A stretch of 64,000 nt of DNA from NCBI RefSeq assembly GCF_023656415.1, contig NZ_JAMOIL010000001.1:1-64000 (forward strand), written 5' to 3'. A program made the translations under genes and the position numbers. The notes under the pieces were generated by a model. It did not search any database, was not told where the DNA came from, and saw only the letters and a list, made by a program, of their open reading frames with translations. This document shows positions 55,638-63,678 of this stretch, one piece after another (position 1 is the stretch's first letter; each line of letters begins with the position of its first letter). Source of the DNA: Nocardioides bruguierae (lineage in GTDB: Bacteria > Actinomycetota > Actinomycetes > Propionibacteriales > Nocardioidaceae).

Positions 55638-56479
55638 GCGGCCTCCTGGTGGAGCGGGTCGGCGGCCCCGTCCTCGTGGTGGACGACGGGCGTCCCGGCT
55701 GGGCGCACCTGGGGGTGCCGCGCTCCGGGCCCGCCGACCCGGCCGCCGCCGACCTGGCCCGTCGTCTCGTCGGCGCACCCGGCTCGGCCCTGCTCGAGGT
55801 CGTCCTGGGCGGGCTGGCCCTGCGCCTGCGCGGCCCCGGCCGCTGGGTGGCCCTCACCGGTGCTCCCGCCCCTCTGCTCGTCGACGGACGTGCCCGACCG
55901 GTCGCCGAGCCCGTGTGGGCCGCGCCCGGGGCGCGGATCACGCTCGGGCACCCACCCACCGGACTGCGGTCGTGGCTGGCGCTGGGCGGCGGGGTGGACG
56001 TCCCCGCGGTCCTGGGGTCACGGTCCGGGGACACGCTCTCGGGCCTCGGCCCGCGGCCGCTCGAGGTCGGGCAGGAGGTCGCGCTCCTCGAGGACGCCGG
56101 CCGGCCCGCGCCCCTGGACGTGCCCCCACCGGCGGGCAGCGGGCCACTGCGGCTGCACCCGGGCCCTCGGCCCGACTGGCGTGGCCCCGACCCTCGAGCG
56201 CACCTGGCACGGTGCGCGTGGGAGGTGGCCGCCGACTCCGACCGGGTCGGGGTGCGGCTGGCCGGCCCGGCGCTCCCGCTCACGCGCACCGGCGAGCTGG
56301 CCAGCGAGGCCGTGGTGCTGGGGGCGGTGCAGGTGCCGCCGTCGGGGACGCCCGTCGTCTTCGGGCCCGACCACCCCACCACCGGTGGCTACCCGGTGGT
56401 CGCGGTCGTGGACCCCCGCGACCTGCCTCGCCTGCTGCAGGCCAGGCCGGGGGAGCAGGTCCGCTTCCGCCGGGCCTGA
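55634..56479 (+). CDS. pxpC: 5-oxoprolinase subunit C (KipA-like)
   Basis: A 281-residue biotin-dependent-carboxyltransferase/allophanate-hydrolase-subunit-2 homologue: GRPGWAHLGVPRSGPADP near residue 19, ALLEVVLGGLALRL, and PVVFGPDHPTTGGYPVVAVV near the C terminus. Completes the PxpABC enzyme. It is somewhat shorter than many homologues (often 290-340). It ends in a hairpin shared with dinB. Confidence 0.92.
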   Translation: MSGLLVERVGGPVLVVDDGRPGWAHLGVPRSGPADPAAADLARRLVGAPGSALLEVVLGGLALRLRGPGRWVALTGAPAPLLVDGRARPVAEPVWAAPGARITLGHPPTGLRSWLALGGGVDVPAVLGSRSGDTLSGLGPRPLEVGQEVALLEDAGRPAPLDVPPPAGSGPLRLHPGPRPDWRGPDPRAHLARCAWEVAADSDRVGVRLAGPALPLTRTGELASEAVVLGAVQVPPSGTPVVFGPDHPTTGGYPVVAVVDPRDLPRLLQARPGEQVRFRRA

Positions 56480-56504
56480 TGCCTCACACCTGGTGCCTCA
56501 GGCC
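56473..56504 (+). terminator. Bidirectional hairpin between pxpC and dinB
   Basis: GGCCTGA (56473-56479, containing the pxpC stop) and TCAGGCC (56498-56504, containing the dinB stop) form a 7-bp stem around an 18-nt loop at the convergent gene ends. No T-tract. Confidence 0.45.
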
Positions 56505-57856
56505 AGCGGGTCGTCGTCCTCCGGCACCTCGGGGGTCCACAGGCGCAGGTCCGGGTCCTCCAGCGAGAAGGAGCGCACCGGACCGGCGGGGGACTCGCGG
56601 GTCTCGAACCTGACGGTGACCACGCCGCGTCCGGCCCCCCACACCCAGCCGCGACCGTGCTCGACGTGCTCGACGTCCACCCCCGGGGCGAACGCGGAGC
56701 CCTGGCGGGCACGGGGTGGCTCGGGGAGGTCCTCGGCCTCGTCGTCCTCGGGCTCCTCGAGGCTGGAGAACAGGTCCTCCTGCACCCAGTCGGCCAGGCC
56801 GGAGACGCCGACGCCGAGGAGGCGCACGCCCCCGCGCAGCTGGACGCCGACGTCCGGGCCCGCGGCCAGCTCGGCGAGCAGCGCTCGGGCCAGGCGCGCG
56901 ACGACGCCCGGGTCGTCGGTGGGCGAGGAGAGGGTGCTGGAGCGGGAGACGGTGGTGAAGTCGTGCAGCCGCACCTTGATGCTCACCGTGCGGCCCGAGG
57001 CTCCGGACTCCCGCAGCCGGCGGGCGACGTCGGCGGCCTGCCGGGTCAGCACCGCCTCCATCACGCGCACGTCGGAGAGGTCGCTGTCGTAGGTCGCCTC
57101 GACACTGACGGACTTGGCTTCCCGCTCCGGCACCACCGGCCGGTCGTCACGGGCCCGGGCCAGCAGGTGCAGGCTGCCGCCGTGCGCCTTGCCGAGCAGG
57201 GAGACCAGCTCCTCCAGGGGCACCCGCTCCAGGTCGGCCACCGTGGTCACCCCGGCGCGGCGCAGCCGCTCGGCCGTGGCGGGCCCGACGCCCGGGATGA
57301 CGGTGACGGCCATCGGGCGCAGCAGCTCGGTCTCGGTGCCGGGCGGCACGACCACCAGGCCGTCGGGCTTGTCGAGGTCGCTGGCGACCTTGGCGAGGAA
57401 CTTGCTGCTGGCCAGGCCCACCGAGGAGGTCAGCCCGTCGGTGGCCTCGGCGACCCGGTGCCGCAGGCGGTCGGCCACGCCGGTCACGGTGTCGACCTCC
57501 AGGTCGGGCAGGTCCGCCGCGGCCAGGTCGACGAACGCCTCGTCCAGCGAGAGCGGCTCCACCAGCGGGCTCACCTCGCGCAGCGCGGCCATGACCTGGC
57601 GGCTGGCCTCGCGGTAGGCCCCGAAGCGCCCGGTGAGGAAGGCCGCGTGGGGGCACCGGCTGCGCGCCTCCCGCGTCGACATGGCCGACCGGACCCCGTA
57701 CCGGCGGGCCTCGTAGGAGGCGGTGGCGACGACGCCGCGGCCGCCCACGCCGCCCACGACGACGGGCTTGCCTCGCAGCGACGGCTTGTCCCGCTGCTCG
57801 ACCGAGGCGAAGAACGCATCCAGGTCGAGGTGGAGGACGGAGGCGTGGGCGCGCAC
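56498..57856 (-). CDS. dinB: DNA polymerase IV (Y family) with C-terminal extension
   Basis: A 452-residue translesion polymerase. LHLDLDAFFASVEQ (catalytic Asp, residues 8-21), SYEARRYGVRSAM, EPLSLDEAFVDLA (catalytic Asp-Glu) and VIPGVGPATAERL (helix-hairpin-helix) are intact. QEDLFSSL near residue 365 is a beta-clamp-binding motif of the Q-x-D-L-F type; it is followed by about 80 further residues with an acidic stretch and VEHVEHGRGWVWGAGRG, which typical DinB lacks. Start GTG at 57856 lies 8 nt after a TAGGTT -10. No LexA-type SOS box was recognised. Confidence 0.93.
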   Translation of the reverse strand: MRAHASVLHLDLDAFFASVEQRDKPSLRGKPVVVGGVGGRGVVATASYEARRYGVRSAMSTREARSRCPHAAFLTGRFGAYREASRQVMAALREVSPLVEPLSLDEAFVDLAAADLPDLEVDTVTGVADRLRHRVAEATDGLTSSVGLASSKFLAKVASDLDKPDGLVVVPPGTETELLRPMAVTVIPGVGPATAERLRRAGVTTVADLERVPLEELVSLLGKAHGGSLHLLARARDDRPVVPEREAKSVSVEATYDSDLSDVRVMEAVLTRQAADVARRLRESGASGRTVSIKVRLHDFTTVSRSSTLSSPTDDPGVVARLARALLAELAAGPDVGVQLRGGVRLLGVGVSGLADWVQEDLFSSLEEPEDDEAEDLPEPPRARQGSAFAPGVDVEHVEHGRGWVWGAGRGVVTVRFETRESPAGPVRSFSLEDPDLRLWTPEVPEDDDPLA

Positions 57857-58012
57857 GGCGCGAGAACCTACTCCCCGGTGCCGACAGCCGACCCATCCTC
57901 ACCCTCGGGTACCCGCGCCACCCGGCGTCCACAGGCACCGGCCGCGACGACCTCCTCCACAGCCCCGGGAACCAGCGCCCCGCGGGCAGCTCGGTGGGCC
58001 GAGGGTCGAGTC

Positions 58013-59002
58013 ATGACACCTGCACCCCGCACCTCCGTCCCCCACCCCGGCCGACCGGCCCGCTACACCGCCCGCAGCCCCGAGGACCTCGTCGCCCTCG
58101 TGCCGGTGGTGCTCGGGTTCGAGCCCTCCGAGTCGGTCACGATGCTCACCTTCGGCGCGACCCGTCAGTTCCACGCGCGGGTCGACCTGCCGCCCGTGGA
58201 CGACCGCGGGGGCCACGCCCTCGCCGAGGTCGTCGACTCCCTGCTCGAGCCGTCGCTGCGCCACGGCGTGCGTCGGGTCGTCCTCGTGCTCCACGCCCGC
58301 CGACGACGTCAGGCCCGCCGCACCGCGGAGGCCCTGGAGCGTGCCTTCACCGCCGCCGGGATCGAGGTCGTGGAGGCGCTGCGGGTCGACGGCGGCGCCT
58401 GGTGGCCCGCCGCGGGGCCCGGCGCCACCGGCGAAGGCACGCCCCTGCCGGACGGCCCGCACCCCTTCGCCGTGCGCAGCGTGGTGGAGGGGCGCGTCAC
58501 GCACGGCTCGCGCGAGGACCTCGCGGCCACCCTCGCCCGGGACGAGGAGGCGACCGGCGCGGTGGAGCGGGCGCTCGAGCCCGCACCAGGGTCCGCGTAC
58601 GGGGCGGTCGCTCGCAGCGCGGCGGCGGTCACGGACCTGCTGGACCGCCGCGTGCCGGGCAGCGCGGCCGCCTCCGACGCCGAGGTGGCCGGTCTCCTGC
58701 TGGCGCTCGAGGACGTCGACGCCCGGGACGCGGCCTGGATGCACATGCGTCGCGACACCGCCCCCGACCACGTCGGGTTCTGGACCGACGTGGTGCGGCG
58801 GGCGCCCGAGCCGCACGTGGCCGATGCGGCGGCGATGCTCGGGTTCGCGGCCTGGCTGGCCGGGCACGGGGCACTGGCCTGGTGCGCGCTGGACCGCTGT
58901 CTGGAGGTCGAGCCCGACCACCCGATGGCGGTGCAGGTCTCGTTCCTCCTCGAGCACGCCGTGCCCCCGCACGACTGGGACCGGGTCAGCCGGGCCGGCT
59001 GA
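58013..59002 (+). CDS. DUF4192-family protein
   Basis: A 329-residue protein of the actinobacterial DUF4192 family: ARSPEDLVALVPVVLGFEPSESVTML near the N terminus (the conserved L-x-x-x-P-x-x-L-G-F/Y-x-P-x-x-S-V pattern) and DAAAMLGFAAWLAGHGALAWCALDRCL at the C terminus. Function unknown; members are cytosolic and common in Actinomycetota. The ATG at 58013 has GAGGG 7 nt upstream. The large frame upstream on this strand is an antisense shadow of dinB. Confidence 0.85.
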   Translation: MTPAPRTSVPHPGRPARYTARSPEDLVALVPVVLGFEPSESVTMLTFGATRQFHARVDLPPVDDRGGHALAEVVDSLLEPSLRHGVRRVVLVLHARRRRQARRTAEALERAFTAAGIEVVEALRVDGGAWWPAAGPGATGEGTPLPDGPHPFAVRSVVEGRVTHGSREDLAATLARDEEATGAVERALEPAPGSAYGAVARSAAAVTDLLDRRVPGSAAASDAEVAGLLLALEDVDARDAAWMHMRRDTAPDHVGFWTDVVRRAPEPHVADAAAMLGFAAWLAGHGALAWCALDRCLEVEPDHPMAVQVSFLLEHAVPPHDWDRVSRAG

Positions 59003-59036
59003 GTCGTCCTCCCGGGCGGGTGAGGAGCCGCACATC

Positions 59037-59042
59037 TAGGAT
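59037..59042 (+). promoter_or_regulatory. -10 element of a leaderless promoter
   Basis: TAGGAT lies 8 nt before the ATG at 59051. Confidence 0.5.
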
Positions 59043-59050
59043 CTCCGTCC

Positions 59051-60520
59051 ATGGGCGAGGAGGTCGACGACCAGCAGTTCACCCGGGCCGACCGCACGGC
59101 GCACCGCGCCAAGGTGCGGCGCTGCCTGGACGTGCTGGCGAGGATGCTGCACGAGTCGGTCTTCGACACCGACGACCCGATGACGGGCCTGGAGCTGGAG
59201 CTCAACCTGGTCGACGCCGACGGGCGGCCGTCGCTGCACAACGAGGAGACCCTGGCCGACCTCGACGACGAGGACTTCACCACGGAGCTCGGGCGCTTCA
59301 ACCTCGAGATCAACGTGCCTCCGGGCAGGTTGCGCGACGGCGGCCTGCGCGCCCTGGAGGAGGGCCTGCGGGAGCGGGTCGAGCGGGCGGACGACGCGGC
59401 CGGACGTCGCGGGGACCGGATCGCCCTGGTCGGCATCCTGCCCACGCTCACGCCCCGGCACCTCGAGCCCGACATGATCACCGCGAACCCGCGGTACCGG
59501 CTGCTCTCGGACCAGATCCTCGACGCCCGCGGCGAGGACATCACGATCGACATCGAGGGCACCGAGCGGCTGCAGACCTCGACGGACACGATCATGCCGG
59601 AGGCCGCCTGCACCTCGACCCAGTTCCACGTGCAGACCACCCCCTCACGCTTCGCCGCGGTCTGGAACGCCTCGCAGGCCATCGCCGGCGTCCAGCTGGC
59701 CGTCGGTGCCAACGCGCCGTACCTGCTGGGCCACGAGCTGTGGCGCGAGAGCCGCATCCCGCTGTTCGAGCAGGCCACCGACACCCGCTCGGCCGAGCTC
59801 AAGGCTCAGGGCGTGCGACCACGCGTGTGGTTCGGCGAGCGGTGGATCACCTCGGTCTTCGACCTCTTCGAGGAGAACGTCCGCTACTTCCCGGCCTTGC
59901 TCCCCGTCGTCGAGGACGAGGACCCCGTGGCCGTGCTCGAGGCCGGCGGCACGCCGAGCCTGGCCGAGCTGCGGCTGCACAACGGCACCGTCTACCGGTG
60001 GAACCGCCCGGTCTACGACGTGGTGGACGACGTGCCGCACCTGCGAGTGGAGAACCGGGTGCTGGCCGCCGGCCCGACCGTCGTCGACACCGTGGCCAAC
60101 GCCGCCTTCTACTTCGGCCTGGTGCGCGCACTGGCGTCCTCGCCCCGTCCGCTCTGGTCGCAGATGTCCTTCTCCGCGGCCGAGGAGAACTTCCGCATCG
60201 GTGCCCGCGACGGGATCGACGCGCAGGTCTACTGGCCGGGGGTCGGGCAGGTGGCGGCCACCGAGCTGGTGCTGCGACGTCTGCTGCCTCTGGCGCACGA
60301 GGGGCTGGCCTCGTGGGGCGTCGACCCCGCGGAGCGCGACCGGCTGCTCGGCATCATCGAGCAGCGCTGCCTGCTGGGCACCAACGGCGCCGAGTGGTTC
60401 GTGGGCCGGGTCCGTTCGCACTCCGACCTGGGGCGTGAGGAGGCGCTGCGCGTCGTGCTGGGGGAGTACCTCGAGCACCAGCGCTCGGGCGAGCCGGTCC
60501 ACACCTGGTCCCAACGGTGA
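59051..60520 (+). CDS. Glutamate-cysteine ligase-family protein
   Basis: A 489-residue carboxylate-amine ligase of the GCS2 type. MTGLELELNLVDADGRPS (metal Glu residues, about 44-61), TELGRFNLEINVPPG, EAACTSTQFHVQTTPSRF and ENRVLAAGPTVVDTVANAAF carry the ATP/metal ligands. It could make gamma-glutamylcysteine or a related gamma-glutamyl amide; since actinobacteria use mycothiol, true glutathione synthesis is doubtful. No gshB follows. It is monocistronic with a leaderless ATG. Confidence 0.8.
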   Translation: MGEEVDDQQFTRADRTAHRAKVRRCLDVLARMLHESVFDTDDPMTGLELELNLVDADGRPSLHNEETLADLDDEDFTTELGRFNLEINVPPGRLRDGGLRALEEGLRERVERADDAAGRRGDRIALVGILPTLTPRHLEPDMITANPRYRLLSDQILDARGEDITIDIEGTERLQTSTDTIMPEAACTSTQFHVQTTPSRFAAVWNASQAIAGVQLAVGANAPYLLGHELWRESRIPLFEQATDTRSAELKAQGVRPRVWFGERWITSVFDLFEENVRYFPALLPVVEDEDPVAVLEAGGTPSLAELRLHNGTVYRWNRPVYDVVDDVPHLRVENRVLAAGPTVVDTVANAAFYFGLVRALASSPRPLWSQMSFSAAEENFRIGARDGIDAQVYWPGVGQVAATELVLRRLLPLAHEGLASWGVDPAERDRLLGIIEQRCLLGTNGAEWFVGRVRSHSDLGREEALRVVLGEYLEHQRSGEPVHTWSQR

Positions 60521-60541
60521 CCAGCCGTGACCGGCAGTGGC

Positions 60542-60580
60542 ACCCGGCAGTGAAACCCGGCAGTGAAACCCGGCGCTGAC
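60542..60580 (+). repeat. Three tandem 13-nt units after the ligase gene
   Basis: ACCCGGCAGTGAA occurs at 60542-60554 and 60555-60567, with a degenerate third copy at 60568-60580 and a partial copy just before. It occupies the gap between the convergent stops at 60520 and 60583. Slippage is likely; a role in termination is possible. Confidence 0.6.
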
Positions 60581-60582
60581 GT

Positions 60583-61059
60583 CTAGCGTCGGCGCATCCG
60601 CTTCCACCGCCGCGTCGTGCCGCTGCGCGGGTCCCACCAGCCGCTGCGGGTGACGACCACGAACACCAGGCCCGAGCCCAGCTCGGCGGCCGCGGCGCGT
60701 GCGGCCGACAACCAGGCGGCATCCGCGTCCTGCAGGTCCAGGGGCCCGGTGCGGGTCAGCCAGACCAGCGGCCGCGCACCGAGGTCCTGCCACGCGGCCA
60801 GGAGCAGCGTGACGAGCAGGTCGGTGCGCAGGGCGGCGTCGAGGTCGGTGCGGTCGGCCGCCAGCACGCGGACCCTGCCGCCGGGCAGCCCGACGTGCAG
60901 CCGCGCCGGCGGACGGCGGCGGCGCTCACCGGTGGCCAGGTCGTAGACGGCTCGTCGGAGCGCGGCGGTGGTGGCGGCGGACGGGCAGGACGGCAGGCCG
61001 CCGCCGTCCCCACCCAGGTCTCCCGCGGCGAGGGGGACGTCGGGCGGGGAGAGGGGCAC
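60583..61059 (-). CDS. Hypothetical actinobacterial protein
   Basis: A 158-residue protein with alternating beta and helical segments: RVRVLAADRTDLDAALR, LLVTLLLAAWQDLGARPLVWLTRTG and GLVFVVVTRSGWWDPRSGTTR, ending in a very basic tail KRMRRR. The alternating pattern suggests a small alpha/beta fold; no catalytic motif recognised. GTG start at 61059. It converges with the ligase gene. Confidence 0.55.
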   Translation of the reverse strand: MPLSPPDVPLAAGDLGGDGGGLPSCPSAATTAALRRAVYDLATGERRRRPPARLHVGLPGGRVRVLAADRTDLDAALRTDLLVTLLLAAWQDLGARPLVWLTRTGPLDLQDADAAWLSAARAAAAELGSGLVFVVVTRSGWWDPRSGTTRRWKRMRRR

Positions 61060-61127
61060 GCCTGGAGTCTGCTCCGCTCGGGCCCGGTGCGCGACCGGCT
61101 CTCCACAGGGTGGCGAGGAGCGGTGGC

Positions 61128-62699
61128 TCAGGCACCGGGAAGTGCGCGCACGGCACGGTCCGCGAGCTCCGCACCCGCTCCGTCGTAGAGCTGGAGGCCG
61201 GTGGCCGCACCGGCCCGGCGGGCGTGCTCGAGGTCGCTGTCCTGCTGGGCGACGACCGCGACGGTGCCCTCGTAGCCCGAGCCGCGCAGGTGGCTGAGCG
61301 CCTCGATGTTGTTGCCGTGGAAGGGCATGGCCAGCAGGACCACGGCGACGTCGCCGGTGCGCACGCGGTCCCAGAACTCCGGGTCGGTGGCGTCACCCTC
61401 GACGACGTCGAGCCCGTCGGCGCGCAGCTTCTCGGCCCGCTCGACCGAGTTCTCCACCCCGACCACCGAGAGCCCGTGCTCGCCGGCGAGCCGCTCGTAG
61501 GCGGAGCGGCCGACGCGCCCCATCCCGAGGACGACGGCCTGGTGGTGCCCCACGTCGACGGGCCGGTCGTCGGGGTGGAGGCGCTCGCTGGGGCGGTCGG
61601 GCATGAGCCGCGAGGTGACCCGGACGACCCACTCCGGGTGCCGCGTGACGGTGCCGAGCACGAAGCTCACCGCGATGGCGGTGGCGAGCACCCCGACCCA
61701 CTCGGGCCCGAGCAGGCTCGCGGGCGCGGCGACGGCCACGATCAGCGCGAACTCCGAGTAGTTGGCCATCGCCGTCGCCGTGACCACGGAGGTGCGGCGG
61801 CGCAGCCCGGCCCACCACAGGAGCCAGGCCAGGGCGAGGCCGCGCAGGGGGATCAGCGCCACGAGGCCGAGGGCGATGAGCAGGTGGGGCAGGTCCGGGA
61901 TGCCGGTGAACCCGATGGAGAGGAAGAACCCCACGAGGAAGAGGTCCTTGACCGAGAGCAGGCTCTTGGACAGCGCCTCGGAGCCCGGGTGGCTGGCCAG
62001 CAGCATGCCGATGGCCAGCGCCCCCAGGTCGCCCTTGAGGCCGACGGCGTCGAACAGGGCGTACCCCGGGACCAGCGCGAGCACGACGCCGAAGAGCGGG
62101 CGCAGCTCGGCGTGGCCCAGACGGTCCAGGACGCGACGCAGGACCAGGCTCCCGGGGAGGAGGAGCAGCACCAGCAGCGCCTCCGGCCCGGGCAACGACC
62201 CGTGCGAGGCGGTGAGGAAGACCACGGCCGCCAGGTCCTGGAGGACCAGGATGCCGATGGCCGTGCGTCCGGCCAGCGAGCGCGAGCCGGACTGCTCCTC
62301 GAGCACCTTCACGACGAAGACGGTGCTGGCGAAGGACAGCGAGAACCCGACGAGCAGCGCGGTGCGCCAGTCCGTGCCGCCGACGATCGCCCAGCCCGTG
62401 AGGCCGAGCGCGCCGAGGACGAGGGCGACCAGCGCCGTCGTGAGCACCATGTGCAGGGCCCCGACCCCGAGCACCTCGCGCCGCACGAGGGTGCGGACGT
62501 TGACCTTGAGGCCCACCGAGAACAGCAGCAGCGTCACGCCGAGGTCGGCGGCCAGCGAGACCACCGGCACCTCCGGCACGCCCAGCCCGTGCAGCACGAA
62601 GCCGGCGGCGAGGAAGCCGAGCAGCGGTGGCAGACGCAGGGCCGTGGCCGTCAGGCCGCCCGCGAGCGCGGCCAGCAGGGTGATGCTCGTCGGGTCCAC
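61128..62699 (-). CDS. KefB/CPA2-type cation:proton antiporter with RCK domain
   Basis: A 523-residue protein. Twelve or so helices form a monovalent-cation/proton antiporter domain (residues about 5-385), with the CPA2 signature LGFLAAGFVLHGLG, LLFSVGLKV and FASTVFVVKVLEE and VLVLQDLAAVV (transport Asp). A TrkA-N/RCK Rossmann domain follows (AVVLGMGRVGRSAYERL, then VVEGDATDPEFW), which senses nucleotides or ions. It probably exports K+ or Na+ for pH and osmotic control. GTG at 62699 follows GGAG by 8 nt; the longer upstream frame lacks support. Confidence 0.88.
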   Translation of the reverse strand: MDPTSITLLAALAGGLTATALRLPPLLGFLAAGFVLHGLGVPEVPVVSLAADLGVTLLLFSVGLKVNVRTLVRREVLGVGALHMVLTTALVALVLGALGLTGWAIVGGTDWRTALLVGFSLSFASTVFVVKVLEEQSGSRSLAGRTAIGILVLQDLAAVVFLTASHGSLPGPEALLVLLLLPGSLVLRRVLDRLGHAELRPLFGVVLALVPGYALFDAVGLKGDLGALAIGMLLASHPGSEALSKSLLSVKDLFLVGFFLSIGFTGIPDLPHLLIALGLVALIPLRGLALAWLLWWAGLRRRTSVVTATAMANYSEFALIVAVAAPASLLGPEWVGVLATAIAVSFVLGTVTRHPEWVVRVTSRLMPDRPSERLHPDDRPVDVGHHQAVVLGMGRVGRSAYERLAGEHGLSVVGVENSVERAEKLRADGLDVVEGDATDPEFWDRVRTGDVAVVLLAMPFHGNNIEALSHLRGSGYEGTVAVVAQQDSDLEHARRAGAATGLQLYDGAGAELADRAVRALPGA

Positions 62700-62850
62700 G
62701 GTGCTGCTCCGTCCGTCTCCAAGGGCGTGGCGGGTGCTGGGCCGCATTCTGGCAGGCCGAGCGTCACCGTGGGGCCGGGACAGGGCCGGCGTGACACGCC
62801 GCGCGACGTGCGGGTGGCCAAGGCCCCGAGACGGGTGGTGCGGAGTTCGG

Positions 62851-62856
62851 TAGCGT
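62851..62856 (+). promoter_or_regulatory. Possible -10 element of the universal stress gene
   Basis: TAGCGT lies in the 250-bp gap before the universal stress gene and would give a leader of about 85 nt. No clear -35. Nothing else is recognised in this gap. Confidence 0.35.
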
Positions 62857-62949
62857 CGGCGCTGCCGGTGCAGGAGCCGGCGTCCGCGCTCGGGGTCGCC
62901 CGGGCGCACGCGTCCCTGGCGGAGGCCGGGGCCGAGGCGGGAGGTCGAC

Positions 62950-63351
62950 ATGAGCACGGTCGTGGTGGGTTACGTCCCCAAGCCGGAGGGCGAGGCAGCG
63001 CTTCGCGCAGCGGTGTCGGAGGCGAAGCGCCGCGAGGTCACGCTGGTCGTCGTGGACTCCCACCGCGGTGGTCGAGACTTCGACAGCGATGCGGCGGACG
63101 ACGCCGAGGCCTCCCTGACCACGGTCAAGGCGCTGCTGGAGGAGTCCGGCGTCGACTACGAGATCCGCCAGCTGGTGCGTGGTTACGAGCCGTCCGAGGA
63201 CCTCCTCTCCATCGCGGAGGCCAACGACGCCGAGCTGCTGGTCATCGGGCTGCGTCGACGCTCGCCGGTCGGCAAGCTGATCCTCGGCAGCAACGCCCAG
63301 CGGGTGCTGCTGGACGCCCACTGCCCGGTCCTCGCGGTCAAGGGCAGCTGA
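62950..63351 (+). CDS. Universal stress protein (ATP-binding UspA type)
   Basis: A 133-residue UspA-fold protein. The N-terminal strand VVVGYVPKPEGEAALRAA and the C-terminal nucleotide motif GLRRRSPVGKLILGSNAQRVL (Gly-x2-Arg, Gly-x9-Gly-Ser pattern, residues about 99-119) indicate ATP binding. GGGAGG lies 5 nt before the ATG. It sits divergently from the antiporter gene; Usp proteins sometimes regulate transporters, but that link is speculative here. Confidence 0.9.
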   Translation: MSTVVVGYVPKPEGEAALRAAVSEAKRREVTLVVVDSHRGGRDFDSDAADDAEASLTTVKALLEESGVDYEIRQLVRGYEPSEDLLSIAEANDAELLVIGLRRRSPVGKLILGSNAQRVLLDAHCPVLAVKGS

Positions 63352-63678
63352 GCACCGCCACCTTCCCGGCCCCGTGGTGCGCCACCGGACCTGAAGCGGA
63401 ACACGTGTCATCCGAGACGTCCTGCGTGACGCCTGTGGGCGGAGTCATGCCTGCTGAGCAAGTCACGTCCAGACCGCGCGCCCCGGAGCAAGCGTTCTCT
63501 CACAGGATTCCTGTGAATCCTCGACGAGGCGGGACTTCGGACCCCTAGGGTCGGCTGCGGCCGGTACCCCTGGCGCTCTGCGCCCCCGGTCCACCCACCG
63601 CCGTCTCGCCGCCCTGGATACTGTCCCGTCCGGGCGGCGTGACGGCGGCCCCAGCGCGCGCAGCCCGACCGGCGCGTC
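63352..63678 (+). other. 327-bp intergenic region with palindrome and orphan -10 element
   Basis: It contains CACAGGA-T-TCCTGTG (63501-63515), a perfect 15-bp palindrome, and 30 bp downstream a TAGGGT -10 (63546-63551) reading rightward. No start codon follows at leaderless distance, and the next gene is on the opposite strand. A small RNA or antisense transcript is possible; no protein gene is supported. Confidence 0.45.
63501..63515 (+). promoter_or_regulatory. Palindromic protein-binding site candidate
   Basis: Perfect 7-1-7 palindrome CACAGGA-T-TCCTGTG in an otherwise gene-free gap, about 30 bp upstream of a TAGGGT -10 element. Regulator unknown. Confidence 0.45.

Noticed and set aside
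57857..58012. LexA (SOS) box upstream of dinB
   Set aside because: No TCGAAC-N4-GTTCGA-like or CGAACRNRYGTTYG-like palindrome is present; only a -10-like TAGGTT.
61110..63548. 812-codon plus-strand frame across the antiporter and universal stress genes
   Set aside because: Antisense to the antiporter and out of frame with the stress gene; composition is low-complexity Glu/Gln/Arg/His-rich.
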